Notes: generated from the sequence alone by a model not told the origin. A stretch of DNA of 64,000 nucleotides from Citrobacter amalonaticus (GCF_001559075.2 NZ_CP014015.2:2232001-2296000), one strand, 5' to 3'; shown: positions 20,704 through 30,482, counted from the stretch's first letter. Translations and numbers: made by a program.

Positions 20704-21372
20704 TCACATCAGTGAGGGGATCAGTCGGCGGTAGTCATTCAGTGACGGATGGCGCGTATATTCTTTTTCCGCAATGCCAGAGTCGGGGTTAGTTACACCG
20801 AGGCAATAACGAATACCAAACTTCGCCGCCGCATCGAGAATAGGTTCGCTATCGTCGATAAACAGCGTTTTCTCTGCACTCATTCCCGTTTCTTCCGCCA
20901 CGGCGCGCCATAACCGCTGATCCTCTTTGGGATATCCAAATGTGTGGGTAGAAAGTAATAAATCAAGGTGTGAGGCCAGACCGGTATGCTCCAGCTTCAC
21001 GGCCAGATTATGCGGATGCGCGTTGGTCAGCAAAATCCGTCGTTTACCGCAGGCTTTGAGCGCATCTAAAAAGGGGACCGTATCGTCACGCAATACGGCT
21101 CGCGGCCCCATCGCGGTGGTCATCGCGCAGATATCCAGACCCAGACGGTCGCTCCAGTAATCAAGACAGTACCAGTTTAGCGTATGCTGCACGGCATGAT
21201 ATTCCTGACGGATGCGTTCCTGCGCCTCTTGTGGCGAGATCCCGTTCTGCGCCCCGTAGGTTTCAGGCACCAGCTTTTGCCAGAAGTAGTTATCAAACGC
21301 CAGGTCGAGCAGCGTGCCATCCATGTCTAACAGAACGGTATCCACGTTCTGCCAGGCAATATCAATATGCAT
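20704..21372 (-). CDS. yrfG: HAD-family GMP/IMP nucleotidase YrfG
   Basis: Dephosphorylates purine mononucleotides. 222 residues; HAD motif I LLDMDGTLLDLAFD near residue 13, motif II LLTNAHP, and motif IV FIDDSEPILDAA. Start chosen at 21372 (MHIDIAWQ), preceded by GGAGAG, as in E. coli; the frame is open for 15 more codons upstream, but that extension does not resemble the family. First gene of the yrfG-hslR-hslO cluster; igaA lies 65 bases upstream on the same strand. Confidence 0.92.
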   Translation of the reverse strand: MHIDIAWQNVDTVLLDMDGTLLDLAFDNYFWQKLVPETYGAQNGISPQEAQERIRQEYHAVQHTLNWYCLDYWSDRLGLDICAMTTAMGPRAVLRDDTVPFLDALKACGKRRILLTNAHPHNLAVKLEHTGLASHLDLLLSTHTFGYPKEDQRLWRAVAEETGMSAEKTLFIDDSEPILDAAAKFGIRYCLGVTNPDSGIAEKEYTRHPSLNDYRRLIPSLM

Positions 21373-21437
21373 GGGAACTCTCCAGAAGAAAACGCGATGC
21401 GGCACAGGGTAGCACACCCGGCGCCGCAGACATGTTA

Positions 21438-23570
21438 TCAGATGAGGCTTTCCGGAGCGCTGATGAGCTTCGGATTCAGACAGCTTTCATAGTACTGCTG
21501 AATCTCCATCATGCGGGTGCGATGGCGCTGATAGCGGCGGAATGCCTGCACGCCATTATAGAGTGTGCAGGCTAACATCGTCAGCATCAGCAGCGTGGTG
21601 CCGAGATAACGCCACAAACCGGAACGATCGGGAATGCGGTGCAGGCCAATGTGCTGCGTGCCATTGGCATCAGTATAAATATTGGTGACGATCCCTTCGG
21701 CGCTAAACGGCGTGTTCATCAGCATTTGCGCCAGTCGCTGGAAGGCGCTCCACTGTTCCTGCGCCGGGTAGTCGTACAGCGATACGGTCGGCCAGGGCTG
21801 ATCGACCAGATCGCTGCCTTCATCACTGACGATCAGGAATCCGCCAGGGGCAGGGCTGTTCAGCGACTGGGCGGCGCGGGCGGTCTCGCGGGTAATAAAG
21901 GGCGCGGTGGAGGTGGTGACCAGATTGTCGAGCGATTCGGCGCTGACGGGACGCAGCAGAACATTGACCCCGTCCAGTTTGCCTGCGTTGGCACGTTTCA
22001 CCAGCGCGTTCCAGTCTTTACTGTTCCCCAGGTTAACCAGCGCATTTTTGAGGCGCACACACTCATCTTCTGCTGCGCACAGTTCGGCGGTTTTCAGGAC
22101 GATATCGCCAAAATCATCCAGCAGCACCATGCCCGATTTCTGAATAGCGGAACGCAAGGCCGCGCTGACGCGAGAGTCATCTTCCGGTTTGGGGTGCAAC
22201 TGGCGGTTAACGGCCTGCGAGAGCGCAGTGGCTTTGTTCACCAGATCGGATTCTGGCAACGGCAGCGCTGGGGCGTCATTCCAGATGATCTGCGAGCAGT
22301 CAAACGGCATAAACGGCGAGCTGGTTTGTGCGCTCCAGGTGCCCTGCGCATGAATATTACACATGCCGGTACCGCGAAGATTCAACGTGTCGCCGACGCG
22401 CACGCCTGACTGTTCAAGCTGTTTTACGCTGGTTGCTTCGATGGTTTGCGCGCCCTTCATCCACGATAGTGTGAACTTAATCGGCATATCGAGCGGGATC
22501 CAGAACAGCAGCATGAGCAATACCAGCAGCGAACCACCCGCGATGATCGTGCTGCGTACCCAGTGCTGCAACGGGAAGTTTTTGACCTCGTCATGCAGGG
22601 ATAAAAACCGCCCCTGACGCACGACGTGGCGATCGAGATAAATATCAATATCTGTTTGCTGGCCGAGATCCTGCGCAATGTAAGGCTGCCAGTGAGTCGG
22701 ATAAACCAGGTCGATAATCCCCAGCGAGATATTGTTAATCTGCTCCTGGTCATTTTCGCCAAACAGTCCCCAGCGGCGCGGCGTTCCCCGCAGGCAGTGA
22801 ATTTCGCGTAGCGCGGTTTTCGACGGCGGAGCGAATAAGCCCCACAATCCTGCCGCCAGCAACAGCACGGCTCCGCCCACCATCCACGGCACAAAGACGT
22901 CCGGCGTTACCAGACAGAAAAAGAACAGCAGGAAGGCGGCAACAATTAACAACGCTTCGCGGAAACCGGCCGGGCGGCTAAGCGCGTACTCTTCATGCGT
23001 CTCCTGACGAATGTTCAGCAGCTCAATTTGCTCGCTCTCTTCGCCGCGAATTGACGCCTGTGTGGACGTGGTCGGTTGCAGCGCGTAACCACGCGCTTCC
23101 TGCATATACTCTTGCAGGGAATGACCATTTAGCGAGATCACCAGCGGCAGCGTATCGGTGTGGATCAGTTCAACGCTGTTTTCATCATTAATATACTGTT
23201 CCCAGAAGGGCGGCAGATGGACTTCAACGGAATCGAGGTAGTAGCGCCACTTATTCGGATCGTCCGTCGTGATGCCGTAGCGGGTGATGGAATGGGTCAG
23301 AATGATGACGCTATTGCTTTCAGCATTCAGCGTCAGGGAAACCGGGGCCGCGCTGGCGCCTGTCGGACCGGGTACCTGCTGGATTTGGCTCAGGCTATCA
23401 AGATAATTTTCAACGGCGCTGCGTTCTTCAGGCGTGAGTTTGCGCGTTGCCGCCTCTGAGAACGCATTCGTCCATGGCAGCTTACGCCGTCTGGCACGAA
23501 CGTTAAGTCGCCACCAGGCCAGCAATGCACAGGCCAGCAACGCCGCTAAAAAAATCAGAATGGTGCTCAT
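21438..23570 (-). CDS. igaA: IgaA, inner-membrane repressor of the Rcs phosphorelay
   Basis: 710 residues (711 in E. coli). Begins with a membrane segment (ILIFLAALLACALLAWW), followed by a cytoplasmic region, a pair of membrane helices around residue 200-245 and another around 340-360, a large periplasmic domain, and a last helix near residue 655. IgaA holds RcsD/RcsC inactive and releases them on envelope stress; it is essential in rcs+ cells. Called yrfF in E. coli and mucM in some species. Confidence 0.94.
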   Translation of the reverse strand: MSTILIFLAALLACALLAWWRLNVRARRRKLPWTNAFSEAATRKLTPEERSAVENYLDSLSQIQQVPGPTGASAAPVSLTLNAESNSVIILTHSITRYGITTDDPNKWRYYLDSVEVHLPPFWEQYINDENSVELIHTDTLPLVISLNGHSLQEYMQEARGYALQPTTSTQASIRGEESEQIELLNIRQETHEEYALSRPAGFREALLIVAAFLLFFFCLVTPDVFVPWMVGGAVLLLAAGLWGLFAPPSKTALREIHCLRGTPRRWGLFGENDQEQINNISLGIIDLVYPTHWQPYIAQDLGQQTDIDIYLDRHVVRQGRFLSLHDEVKNFPLQHWVRSTIIAGGSLLVLLMLLFWIPLDMPIKFTLSWMKGAQTIEATSVKQLEQSGVRVGDTLNLRGTGMCNIHAQGTWSAQTSSPFMPFDCSQIIWNDAPALPLPESDLVNKATALSQAVNRQLHPKPEDDSRVSAALRSAIQKSGMVLLDDFGDIVLKTAELCAAEDECVRLKNALVNLGNSKDWNALVKRANAGKLDGVNVLLRPVSAESLDNLVTTSTAPFITRETARAAQSLNSPAPGGFLIVSDEGSDLVDQPWPTVSLYDYPAQEQWSAFQRLAQMLMNTPFSAEGIVTNIYTDANGTQHIGLHRIPDRSGLWRYLGTTLLMLTMLACTLYNGVQAFRRYQRHRTRMMEIQQYYESCLNPKLISAPESLI

Positions 23571-23894
23571 GCTTTCCCCATCTTACTTAATCTGTCAGGC
23601 GTGGTCAGTCGCACCCTGTCACAATAAACGTGATCCCGTGGTTGGCTATCGGCAAGCATGGAGTTGAACTTGAGCATTTTTCAGCGCATCCCAGTGAATG
23701 CTGATGATAGCAAAACCTACAAAAGCGGAATATCAGCAAATTCCTGGACCTATTTCAACCTATTGACTTTTAATTTGAACCAGGAATTATATTTTTATTA
23801 GGTTACATAAATGTAAATAACCGGCAATTCGCATTGCCGAAACCGTGTTGCGTATCGCACAATAACGACTGATTTCACGGCATAGATTCTCACG
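23571..23894. promoter_or_regulatory. Divergent igaA-nudE intergenic region
   Basis: 324 bases, AT-rich from 23700 to 23820, between two divergent starts. It must hold both promoters, but I see no operator I can name, and no coding sequence. A 64-codon frame on the - strand (23798-23992) overlaps nudE and is not supported. Confidence 0.4.
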
Positions 23895-24455
23895 ATGAGC
23901 AAATCATTACAAAAACCCACCATTCTGAACGTCGAAACTGTCGCGCAGTCGCGGCTATTTAGCGTTGAAAGCGTGGACCTCGAATTCAGCAACGGCGTGC
24001 GTCGCGTCTATGAACGGATGCGTCCCTCTACCCGTGAAGCGGTAATGATTGTCCCGATCGTTGACGATCATCTGATCCTGATTCGTGAATACGCGGTGGG
24101 AACGGAGTCCTATGAACTGGGCTTTTCCAAAGGGTTGATTGACCCCGGTGAAAGCGTGTTTGAAGCGGCGAACCGGGAACTGAAAGAAGAGGTCGGTTTT
24201 GGGGCAAACGATCTGACTTTTTTGAAAAAACTCAGCATGGCGCCATCTTACTTCTCCAGCAAGATGAATATCGTGGTGGCGGAAGACCTTTATCCCGAGT
24301 CACTGGAAGGCGATGAACCCGAACCGTTGCCGCAGGTGCGCTGGCCGCTGGCGCATCTGATGGATCTGCTGGAAGACCCCGACTTCACCGAAGCACGAAA
24401 CGTGAGCGCGTTGTTCCTTGTTCGCGAATGGCTGAAAGGGCAGGGGCGGCTGTAA
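23895..24455 (+). CDS. nudE: ADP-sugar/NADH-type Nudix hydrolase NudE
   Basis: Hydrolyses ADP-ribose, Ap3A and NADH. 186 residues. Complete Nudix box GX5EX7REUXEEXGU at GLIDPGESVFEAANRELKEEVGF (positions about 83-105; key residues G, E, REL, EE, G). Monocistronic, ended by a strong terminator shared with convergent mrcA. Confidence 0.96.
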   Translation: MSKSLQKPTILNVETVAQSRLFSVESVDLEFSNGVRRVYERMRPSTREAVMIVPIVDDHLILIREYAVGTESYELGFSKGLIDPGESVFEAANRELKEEVGFGANDLTFLKKLSMAPSYFSSKMNIVVAEDLYPESLEGDEPEPLPQVRWPLAHLMDLLEDPDFTEARNVSALFLVREWLKGQGRL

Positions 24456-24476
24456 ACGGGATTTCTTGTAGGAATG

Positions 24477-24502
24477 AAAAAAGGCGCCGCAGCGCCTTTT
24501 TT
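24477..24502. terminator. Bidirectional terminator between nudE and mrcA
   Basis: AAAAAAGGCGC-CGCA-GCGCCTTTTTT: the A and T tracts make it work in both directions. It ends 2 bases before the mrcA stop. Confidence 0.9.
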
Positions 24503-24504
24503 GT

Positions 24505-27057
24505 TTAGAACAGTTCGTGTGTTTCACCACCATCAGTGATGGTGGTTCCCACCTCATGCACCGCCTGCTGTGTCGGCTGCGTGCCTTCGATGAAATATTC
24601 TGCCCGGCTGTTACCGCCGTTTGCCAGTTGTCCGGTACTGCGGTCGATATTGACCGTGACGATGCCCGGTGGCGGCGTCAGCGGCTCCTCAGGAACCCCT
24701 TCCAGCACCGCCTTCATGTAAGCATCCCACGCGGGTTGCGCACTCTTCGCGCCGCCTTCGTAGCCGGAGATTTGATCTTTGATCGCGCCAGAGGCAGTGG
24801 TGCGCCCCAGGTCACGACGGTGATCGTCAAATCCAATCCACACGGAGGTGACCACCCCCGGACCGTAACCGGAGAACCAGGCGTCTTTCGAGCTGTTGGT
24901 GGTCCCGGTTTTACCGCCGATATCGTGGCGATTCAGATCGCGACCTGCACGCCAGCCGGTGCCCATCCAGCCGGGTTCGCCGAAGATGTTGGTATTCAGC
25001 GCGCTCTTAATCAGGAAAGCCAGTGGCGTGTTGATCACATGTGGTGCGTACTCTTGCGCCCCGGTCTGTGCCACTAACGCCTGATTTGCCTGCTCCAGTT
25101 TGGGCATTGGCACGGCGGCATTCTGCTGCTCGCCAGAGATGGCGACATCTTCCACATTGTTGTTTTCCAGAACGTTGGATTTCTGTGTATCACCGTAAAT
25201 CACCGGGATATCACACTCCGGGCAGGCAATTTTCGGCTTCGCTTCGAAAATCACACCGTTCTGGTCCGTTTCGATCTTGCTGATGAAATACGGATCAACC
25301 AGGAAGCCGCCGTTCGACATGACTGCATAACCACGCGCCACCTGTAGCGGGGTAAATGACGCGGAGCCCAGCGCCAGGGATTCGGTATGCACGATGTTTT
25401 GTGCCGGGAAGCCGAAACGCTGCAAATATTCCGCTGCGTAGTCCACGCCCATTGCCCGCATGGCGCGTACCATCACCACGTTTTTCGATTCACCCAGCCC
25501 CTGACGTAAACGAATCGGGCCTGCGTACTGCGGTGGTGAGTTTTTCGGACGCCAGTCGGAACCGGCACCCGCATCCCAGCGAGAGATTGGGACGTCGTTC
25601 AGCATGCTCGCCAGGGTCAGACCTTTGTCCATCGCGGCAGTGTAGAGGAACGGCTTAATGTTCGAACCGACCTGACGCAGCGCCTGAGTAGCACGGTTGA
25701 ACTTGCTCTGGTTAAAGTCAAAGCCGCCGACCAGCGCCAGCACAGCCCCGTTTTTCGGATTGATAGAGACCAGCGCGGAGTTCACATCCGGGACCTGCGC
25801 CAGCCACCAGGCTTCGCCCATCTTCCGCACCCAGATCTGCTGGCCGGTCTGCACCGCGTCAGTGACTTTACGCGGCGTCGGGCCCTGCTGAGTGTCCGAA
25901 CGATAAGGACGCGCCCAACGAATGCCCTCCATCCGCAGCGAGACCGAGGTGCCATCTGCCAGAGTCGCCGTCGCTTCCTGCGGGTTTGCACTGGTGATCA
26001 CCGCCGGCAGCAACGGTCCGTAAGTTGGCAGCGCTTTCAGCGTATCGGTGATTTTTTTACTGTCCCATGCGGTTTCACCCACTTTCCACAGCACGTTGGC
26101 CGGACCGCGATAGCCGTGGCGCATGTCATAGTCCAGCACGTTATTACGTACCGCCTGTTGCGCGGCCTGCTGCACCTTGCGGGTGATCGTGGTGTAAATA
26201 CGGTAACCGTCTTCATAGGCGTTTTCGCCGTAACGGTTGTACATCTCCTGACGCACCATTTCTGACAGGTACGGGGCGGAGAAAGCGATTTCCGGCGCAT
26301 GATAGTTGGCGTCAATCGGCTCATTACGCGCCTGATCGTACTGTGCCTGAGTGATGTACCCTTCGCTCAGCATACGCGACAACACCACGTTACGACGTGC
26401 GGTCGCGCGGTCCATCGAATAAAGCGGGTTAAAGGTAGATGGCGCTTTCGGCAGACCGGCAATCACCGCGATCTCACCCAGATCCAACTGGTCGACTGAT
26501 TTACCGAAATAGACCTGCGCCGCGGCCCCGACGCCATAAGCGCGGTAACCGAGGTAGATCTTGTTCAGATAGAGTTCGAGGATCTCATCTTTACTCAGCA
26601 ATTGCTCAATGCGGATCGCCAGGAACACTTCCTTAATCTTACGCATCAGCGTGCGTTCAGGACTGAGGAAAAAATTTCTTGCGAGCTGCTGCGTGATGGT
26701 ACTCGCCCCCTGAGAGGCGTGACCGGAGAACAGTGCAACGCTGGCCGCACGGAAAATCCCCACCGGGTCAACGCCGTGGTGCTCATAGAAACGACTGTCT
26801 TCTGTGGCGATAAAAGCTTTGACCATTTCCGGCGGGATCTGATTGAGCGTCACCGGAATACGACGTTTTTCACCATATTGCGCAATGAGCTCGCCATCTG
26901 CGCTGTAAACCTGCATCGGGATCTGCAAACGCACATCTTTAAGCGTCGCGACGTCAGGTAACTGTGGCTCAATATAGCGATAGAGGCCATAAATCGAGCC
27001 TGCTCCCAGCAGGATGCAACATACTGCAAGGATCAATAAATACTTTACGAACTTCAC
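24505..27057 (-). CDS. mrcA: Penicillin-binding protein 1A
   Basis: Bifunctional peptidoglycan synthase. 850 residues from the GTG at 27057 (VKFVKYLLILAV), which matches the E. coli start and length; an ATG at 27081 would add 8 residues and lacks a ribosome site, so it is the weaker choice. Order: membrane anchor (about 5-27), glycosyltransferase domain with EDSRFYEHHGVDP and GASTITQQLARN, a PBP1A OB-like insert, and transpeptidase domain with the serine in GSNIKPF (about 470), SKN and KTGTTNSSKD. Divergent from hofM. Confidence 0.95.
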   Translation of the reverse strand: MKFVKYLLILAVCCILLGAGSIYGLYRYIEPQLPDVATLKDVRLQIPMQVYSADGELIAQYGEKRRIPVTLNQIPPEMVKAFIATEDSRFYEHHGVDPVGIFRAASVALFSGHASQGASTITQQLARNFFLSPERTLMRKIKEVFLAIRIEQLLSKDEILELYLNKIYLGYRAYGVGAAAQVYFGKSVDQLDLGEIAVIAGLPKAPSTFNPLYSMDRATARRNVVLSRMLSEGYITQAQYDQARNEPIDANYHAPEIAFSAPYLSEMVRQEMYNRYGENAYEDGYRIYTTITRKVQQAAQQAVRNNVLDYDMRHGYRGPANVLWKVGETAWDSKKITDTLKALPTYGPLLPAVITSANPQEATATLADGTSVSLRMEGIRWARPYRSDTQQGPTPRKVTDAVQTGQQIWVRKMGEAWWLAQVPDVNSALVSINPKNGAVLALVGGFDFNQSKFNRATQALRQVGSNIKPFLYTAAMDKGLTLASMLNDVPISRWDAGAGSDWRPKNSPPQYAGPIRLRQGLGESKNVVMVRAMRAMGVDYAAEYLQRFGFPAQNIVHTESLALGSASFTPLQVARGYAVMSNGGFLVDPYFISKIETDQNGVIFEAKPKIACPECDIPVIYGDTQKSNVLENNNVEDVAISGEQQNAAVPMPKLEQANQALVAQTGAQEYAPHVINTPLAFLIKSALNTNIFGEPGWMGTGWRAGRDLNRHDIGGKTGTTNSSKDAWFSGYGPGVVTSVWIGFDDHRRDLGRTTASGAIKDQISGYEGGAKSAQPAWDAYMKAVLEGVPEEPLTPPPGIVTVNIDRSTGQLANGGNSRAEYFIEGTQPTQQAVHEVGTTITDGGETHELF

Positions 27058-27177
27058 CGGAGATTTCCCATTTAGTTTCATTTGGGCAGTTTATAAACAA
27101 CCGCGCGGTAGTATAAAGGCAAGCCAGACGCATTGATATACCCGCGAGAGCGACGGGTGATAAGGAGATCATCAGCA

Positions 27178-27957
27178 ATGGCTTTCAGATTCTGGCAAGT
27201 CGGCTTACACATTCAGCCACACGAAGCCCTGGCGGTTGCCGTCGTTCGCGGCGCGTCGGGGTGGTATCTACAGCGCTGGTGGCGTCTGCCGCTGGTGCAA
27301 CACACCATCAACGACGGACATTTCCACGACGCCGAACAGCTTGTTGCGGTGTTACAACCGTGGAGTCGCGAGCTGCCGCAACGCCATCATATTCACCTCT
27401 CTTTTCCTGCGAGTCGGACGCGGCAAAAGCGCTTTCCACGCCCCTCAATGTCGCTTCGCGAGCGTGAACAAACTGCCTGGCTGACAGGTTCGATGGCACG
27501 TGAGTTGGACATGGAATCGGCGGCGCTGCGCTTTGACTATAGCGAAGATGCGCTCGCCCCGGCCTATACGGTCACTGCCGCGCAGGACAAAGAGATTTCG
27601 GGTCTGTTAACGCTGGCGAAAACACTCGGTGTAAACGTCACGGCGATCACGCCGGATGCCTGCGCATTGCAGCGTCTGCTGCCTTTTCTTTCCCCGGAAC
27701 AGACCTGCCTGGCGTGGCGTGATGATACGCAGTGGCTGTGGGCAACGCGCAACGCCTGGGGGCGCAAATCGCGGGCAGAGATCGCTCATCTTCACGACCT
27801 GGCTGCCGGGCTTTCCCTCAGACCCGAAGAGGTGGCGCTCTGCGCAGAAGAGGATTTTGACCCCTGGCAGGCGGTTTCAATCCGTCAGCCTCCCGTGCCC
27901 AGGGAAGGTCATGCATTCGCCGTTGCGCTTGGACTGGCGCTGGGAGAAATGCGTTGA
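27178..27957 (+). CDS. hofM: PilM-like type IV pilus/DNA uptake assembly protein HofM
   Basis: 259 residues, actin-like PilM family, here in its short enterobacterial form. In E. coli the hofMNOPQ (yrfDCBA-hofQ) genes resemble com/pil genes and are needed for growth on DNA as a nutrient. Start at 27178 (MAFRFWQVGLH) with AAGGAG upstream; the frame extends 15 codons further without homology. Stop overlaps the hofN start (TGATG). Divergent from mrcA, as comA-E and pil clusters usually are. Confidence 0.9.
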   Translation: MAFRFWQVGLHIQPHEALAVAVVRGASGWYLQRWWRLPLVQHTINDGHFHDAEQLVAVLQPWSRELPQRHHIHLSFPASRTRQKRFPRPSMSLREREQTAWLTGSMARELDMESAALRFDYSEDALAPAYTVTAAQDKEISGLLTLAKTLGVNVTAITPDACALQRLLPFLSPEQTCLAWRDDTQWLWATRNAWGRKSRAEIAHLHDLAAGLSLRPEEVALCAEEDFDPWQAVSIRQPPVPREGHAFAVALGLALGEMR

Positions 27958-28496
27958 TGCATCCTCCCGTCAATTTTTTGCCCTGGCGACAACAGCGGCG
28001 TAACGCCTGTCTGCGTATGTGGGGTGGGCTATTCGGCGCATCAGCGGCGATCGTGCTGGTACTAACGCTGCTCGGATATCTCACCCGCGCCACGAGCGGG
28101 CAGGCAAATGTGGTTTTACTGCAGGCGGAGCAGCAACTTGCCACGGCACTGACAACAGTGAAACCCCGGCTGGAGGCGCGCCAACGTCAGGCGCAGCAAG
28201 CCATTCAACGAGACAGATTGCGCGAGCAGACCCGCCGCTGGCAGCCCGCGCTGGAAAACCTTGCGTTGAGTTTGCCGGCACAGGCCTGGCTGACCAGCAT
28301 GGACTACCAGCAGAGCTCGCTGGAGCTCAGTGGAAAAGCGCTTACCTTTTCTGCGCTCAGCACACTGGAAGCCGCCCTGCGAGACTCGCCGATGTTTGAG
28401 ATAAGCCATACCGGCGCCACCCTACGGGATGCGCAGGGATACTGGCAGTTCCAGTACCGGGTGATATGGAGAGAAGCGCATGATCGCCCTCTTTGA
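27957..28496 (+). CDS. hofN: PilN-like assembly protein HofN
   Basis: 179 residues: short cytoplasmic N-terminus with the conserved INFLPWR-type motif (VNFLPWRQQRR, residues 5-15), one membrane helix (about 22-44), then a coiled coil and a small periplasmic domain, the PilN plan. The ATG at 27957 overlaps the hofM stop by one base; a TTG one codon earlier is less likely. Overlaps hofO by 17 bases. Confidence 0.88.
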   Translation: MHPPVNFLPWRQQRRNACLRMWGGLFGASAAIVLVLTLLGYLTRATSGQANVVLLQAEQQLATALTTVKPRLEARQRQAQQAIQRDRLREQTRRWQPALENLALSLPAQAWLTSMDYQQSSLELSGKALTFSALSTLEAALRDSPMFEISHTGATLRDAQGYWQFQYRVIWREAHDRPL

Positions 28497-28938
28497 CGCC
28501 TGGTGCGCCTTTTCGCCGCGTACCCGCATTATCTGTTGGGTAAGTTGGGTGGCCGCGCTAAGTACGATCGCGCTGTTTTTTCTGTTCTTACCGGGAATGC
28601 GTGATGATGACGCGCTTAACCAGCAACGGGTGGCAAACCGTCAGCTCAGTTCAACGTTGTATCACCTCTTTGGCGCGCAGACAGAGGCACAGATTTCATC
28701 GGCATCGCAAACGCCGGTGTTTTCACCGCTCACGCTTCAGGTGCCGAATGTGCAGTTACTGTACTGGCGCCCATCGACGCAGGGCGGAGAACTTGCGGTG
28801 AAGGCGCCGTGGGAGGCAATGGTGTCATTGTTTGGTTATCTGGCGGCGCGCGGCATGTCCGTGAGTGGATTCTCATTGAAAGCGGAAAACGACGAGCGAG
28901 TGTTAACGCTCAGGCTGGAGCCTCTCCATGAAGGGTAG
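28480..28938 (+). CDS. hofO: PilO-like assembly protein HofO
   Basis: 152 residues, slightly longer than E. coli HofO (146). One N-terminal membrane helix (about 18-38) and a periplasmic domain ending FSLKAENDERVLTLRLEPLHEG. Predicted to pair with HofN as PilO pairs with PilN. Starts inside hofN and overlaps hofP by 11 bases, pointing to coupled translation. Confidence 0.86.
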   Translation: MIALFDAWCAFSPRTRIICWVSWVAALSTIALFFLFLPGMRDDDALNQQRVANRQLSSTLYHLFGAQTEAQISSASQTPVFSPLTLQVPNVQLLYWRPSTQGGELAVKAPWEAMVSLFGYLAARGMSVSGFSLKAENDERVLTLRLEPLHEG

Positions 28939-29332
28939 GGACGCGGTGTTGGTGGCTCTTTCATTGTCGATGCTGACCGGCATGCGCGATCCGTTCCGCC
29001 AGCCTGAAGATCATTGCCATGGTGCTGAGCTGGCGCAATGGCGGTTCCAGGGGATGGTGAGCCGGGGGGAACGAAATATTGGACTGCTTCAGGACGGGCA
29101 GCATCACTGGCGCCGTGTCGAGCAACATGAGGTTCTGGATAACGGCTGGACTATCGTGCAACTCACGGCACAGACGCTGACGGTGAGCACAGGTAAAGAG
29201 TGTGACCCGCCCCGGTGGCAGTGGCAACGACAAGGAGAGGGTAATGAAGCAATGGATACTGGTGGTGTTGATCGCCATCCTGCAGCCGGTTCAGGCCGGA
29301 AAAACCCAGAACGTGACGCTGGTGGTGGATGA
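28928..29332 (+). CDS. hofP: PilP-like protein HofP
   Basis: 134 residues, equal in length to E. coli HofP. N-terminal hydrophobic signal-like segment (about 6-18), then TGMRDPFRQPED, reminiscent of the RDPF motif of PilP lipoproteins, though there is no clear lipobox. The beta domain has GMVSRGERNIGLLQDGQHHWRRV. Its last 89 bases overlap the start of hofQ in another frame, an unusually long overlap that E. coli appears to share. Confidence 0.85.
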   Translation: MKGRDAVLVALSLSMLTGMRDPFRQPEDHCHGAELAQWRFQGMVSRGERNIGLLQDGQHHWRRVEQHEVLDNGWTIVQLTAQTLTVSTGKECDPPRWQWQRQGEGNEAMDTGGVDRHPAAGSGRKNPERDAGGG

Positions 29333-30482
29333 TGTTCCCGTCACGCAGGTTCTTCAGGCGCTAGCTGAACAGGAGCGAAAAAACCTTGTGGTATCGCCGG
29401 ATGTCAGCGGCGTGGTGTCGTTGCATCTGACGGATGTCCCGTGGAAACAGGCGCTCCAGACGGTAGTGAAAAGCGCCGGACTGGTGTTACGTCAGGAAGG
29501 GGCGATTTTACATGTGCATTCCGAGAGCTGGCAGAGTGAAGAGGCGGCGCGACAGGAGGCGGAAGTCGCAAGACGCCAGGCGAACTTACCGCTGGAGAAT
29601 CGGCATATTGCCCTGCATTACGCCGATGCCACTGAACTGGCGAAAGCGGGGGATAAACTGCTGAGTGCCAAAGGCAGCCTCACGGTGGATAAGCGCACCA
29701 ATCGACTGCTGGTCAGGGATAACTCGCCGACGCTGGCGCTGGTGGAACAGTGGGTGGCGCAAATGGATCTCCCGATAGAACAGGTCGAACTGGCGGCGCA
29801 TATCGTCACCATTAATGAAAAAAGCCTGCGTGAGCTGGGGGTGAAATGGACGCTGGCAGAGGCCGAGAAAGCCGGTGCCGTGGGGCAAGTGACGACGATA
29901 GCCAGCGATCTTTCGGTCGCAAATGCCACCACTCGTGTCGGGTTCAATATTGGTCGTATTAATGGGCGGTTGCTGGATCTGGAGCTGTCCGCGCTGGAGC
30001 AACAGCAGCAGCTCGATATTATCGCCAGTCCGCGACTGCTGGCTTCTCATCTGCAGCCCGCCAGCATCAAGCAGGGGAGCGAGATCCCCTATCAGGTTTC
30101 CAGCGGCGAAAGCGGCGCGACGTCGGTGGAATTTAAAGAGGCCGTGCTTGGGATGGAAGTTACCCCAACGGTTTTACCGAAGGGGCGAATTCGCCTGAAG
30201 CTGCGCATTAGCCAGAACATGCCGGGGCAGGTGCTGCAACAGGCAGACGGCGAGGTACTGGCCATCGATAAGCAGGAAATTGAAACGCAGGTCGAGGTAA
30301 AAAGCGGAGAGACGCTGGCGCTGGGCGGCATTTTTTCAAACAAGAATAAAACCGGGAAGGACAGTATTCCGCTGTTAGGCGATATCCCTTGGTTTGGACA
30401 ACTCTTTCGCCACGATGGGAAAGAAAACGAACGTCGTGAGCTGGTGGTATTTATTACGCCCAGATTGGTCTCGACAGAATGA
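29244..30482 (+). CDS. hofQ: Secretin HofQ, outer-membrane DNA uptake channel
   Basis: 412 residues, secretin superfamily (PilQ/ComE): signal peptide (about 1-18, ending VQA), N-terminal STN/N domains with VTLVVDDVPVTQVLQALAEQE, and the C-terminal secretin domain with SPRLLASHLQPASIKQGSEIPYQ and VPLLGDIPWFGQLF-type end motif (IPLLGDIPWFGQLFRHDG). It would form the outer-membrane pore for DNA uptake. ATG at 29244 chosen, with AAGGAGAGGG upstream, matching E. coli; an earlier in-frame ATG at 29202 is not supported by homology. Confidence 0.92.
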   Translation: MKQWILVVLIAILQPVQAGKTQNVTLVVDDVPVTQVLQALAEQERKNLVVSPDVSGVVSLHLTDVPWKQALQTVVKSAGLVLRQEGAILHVHSESWQSEEAARQEAEVARRQANLPLENRHIALHYADATELAKAGDKLLSAKGSLTVDKRTNRLLVRDNSPTLALVEQWVAQMDLPIEQVELAAHIVTINEKSLRELGVKWTLAEAEKAGAVGQVTTIASDLSVANATTRVGFNIGRINGRLLDLELSALEQQQQLDIIASPRLLASHLQPASIKQGSEIPYQVSSGESGATSVEFKEAVLGMEVTPTVLPKGRIRLKLRISQNMPGQVLQQADGEVLAIDKQEIETQVEVKSGETLALGGIFSNKNKTGKDSIPLLGDIPWFGQLFRHDGKENERRELVVFITPRLVSTE

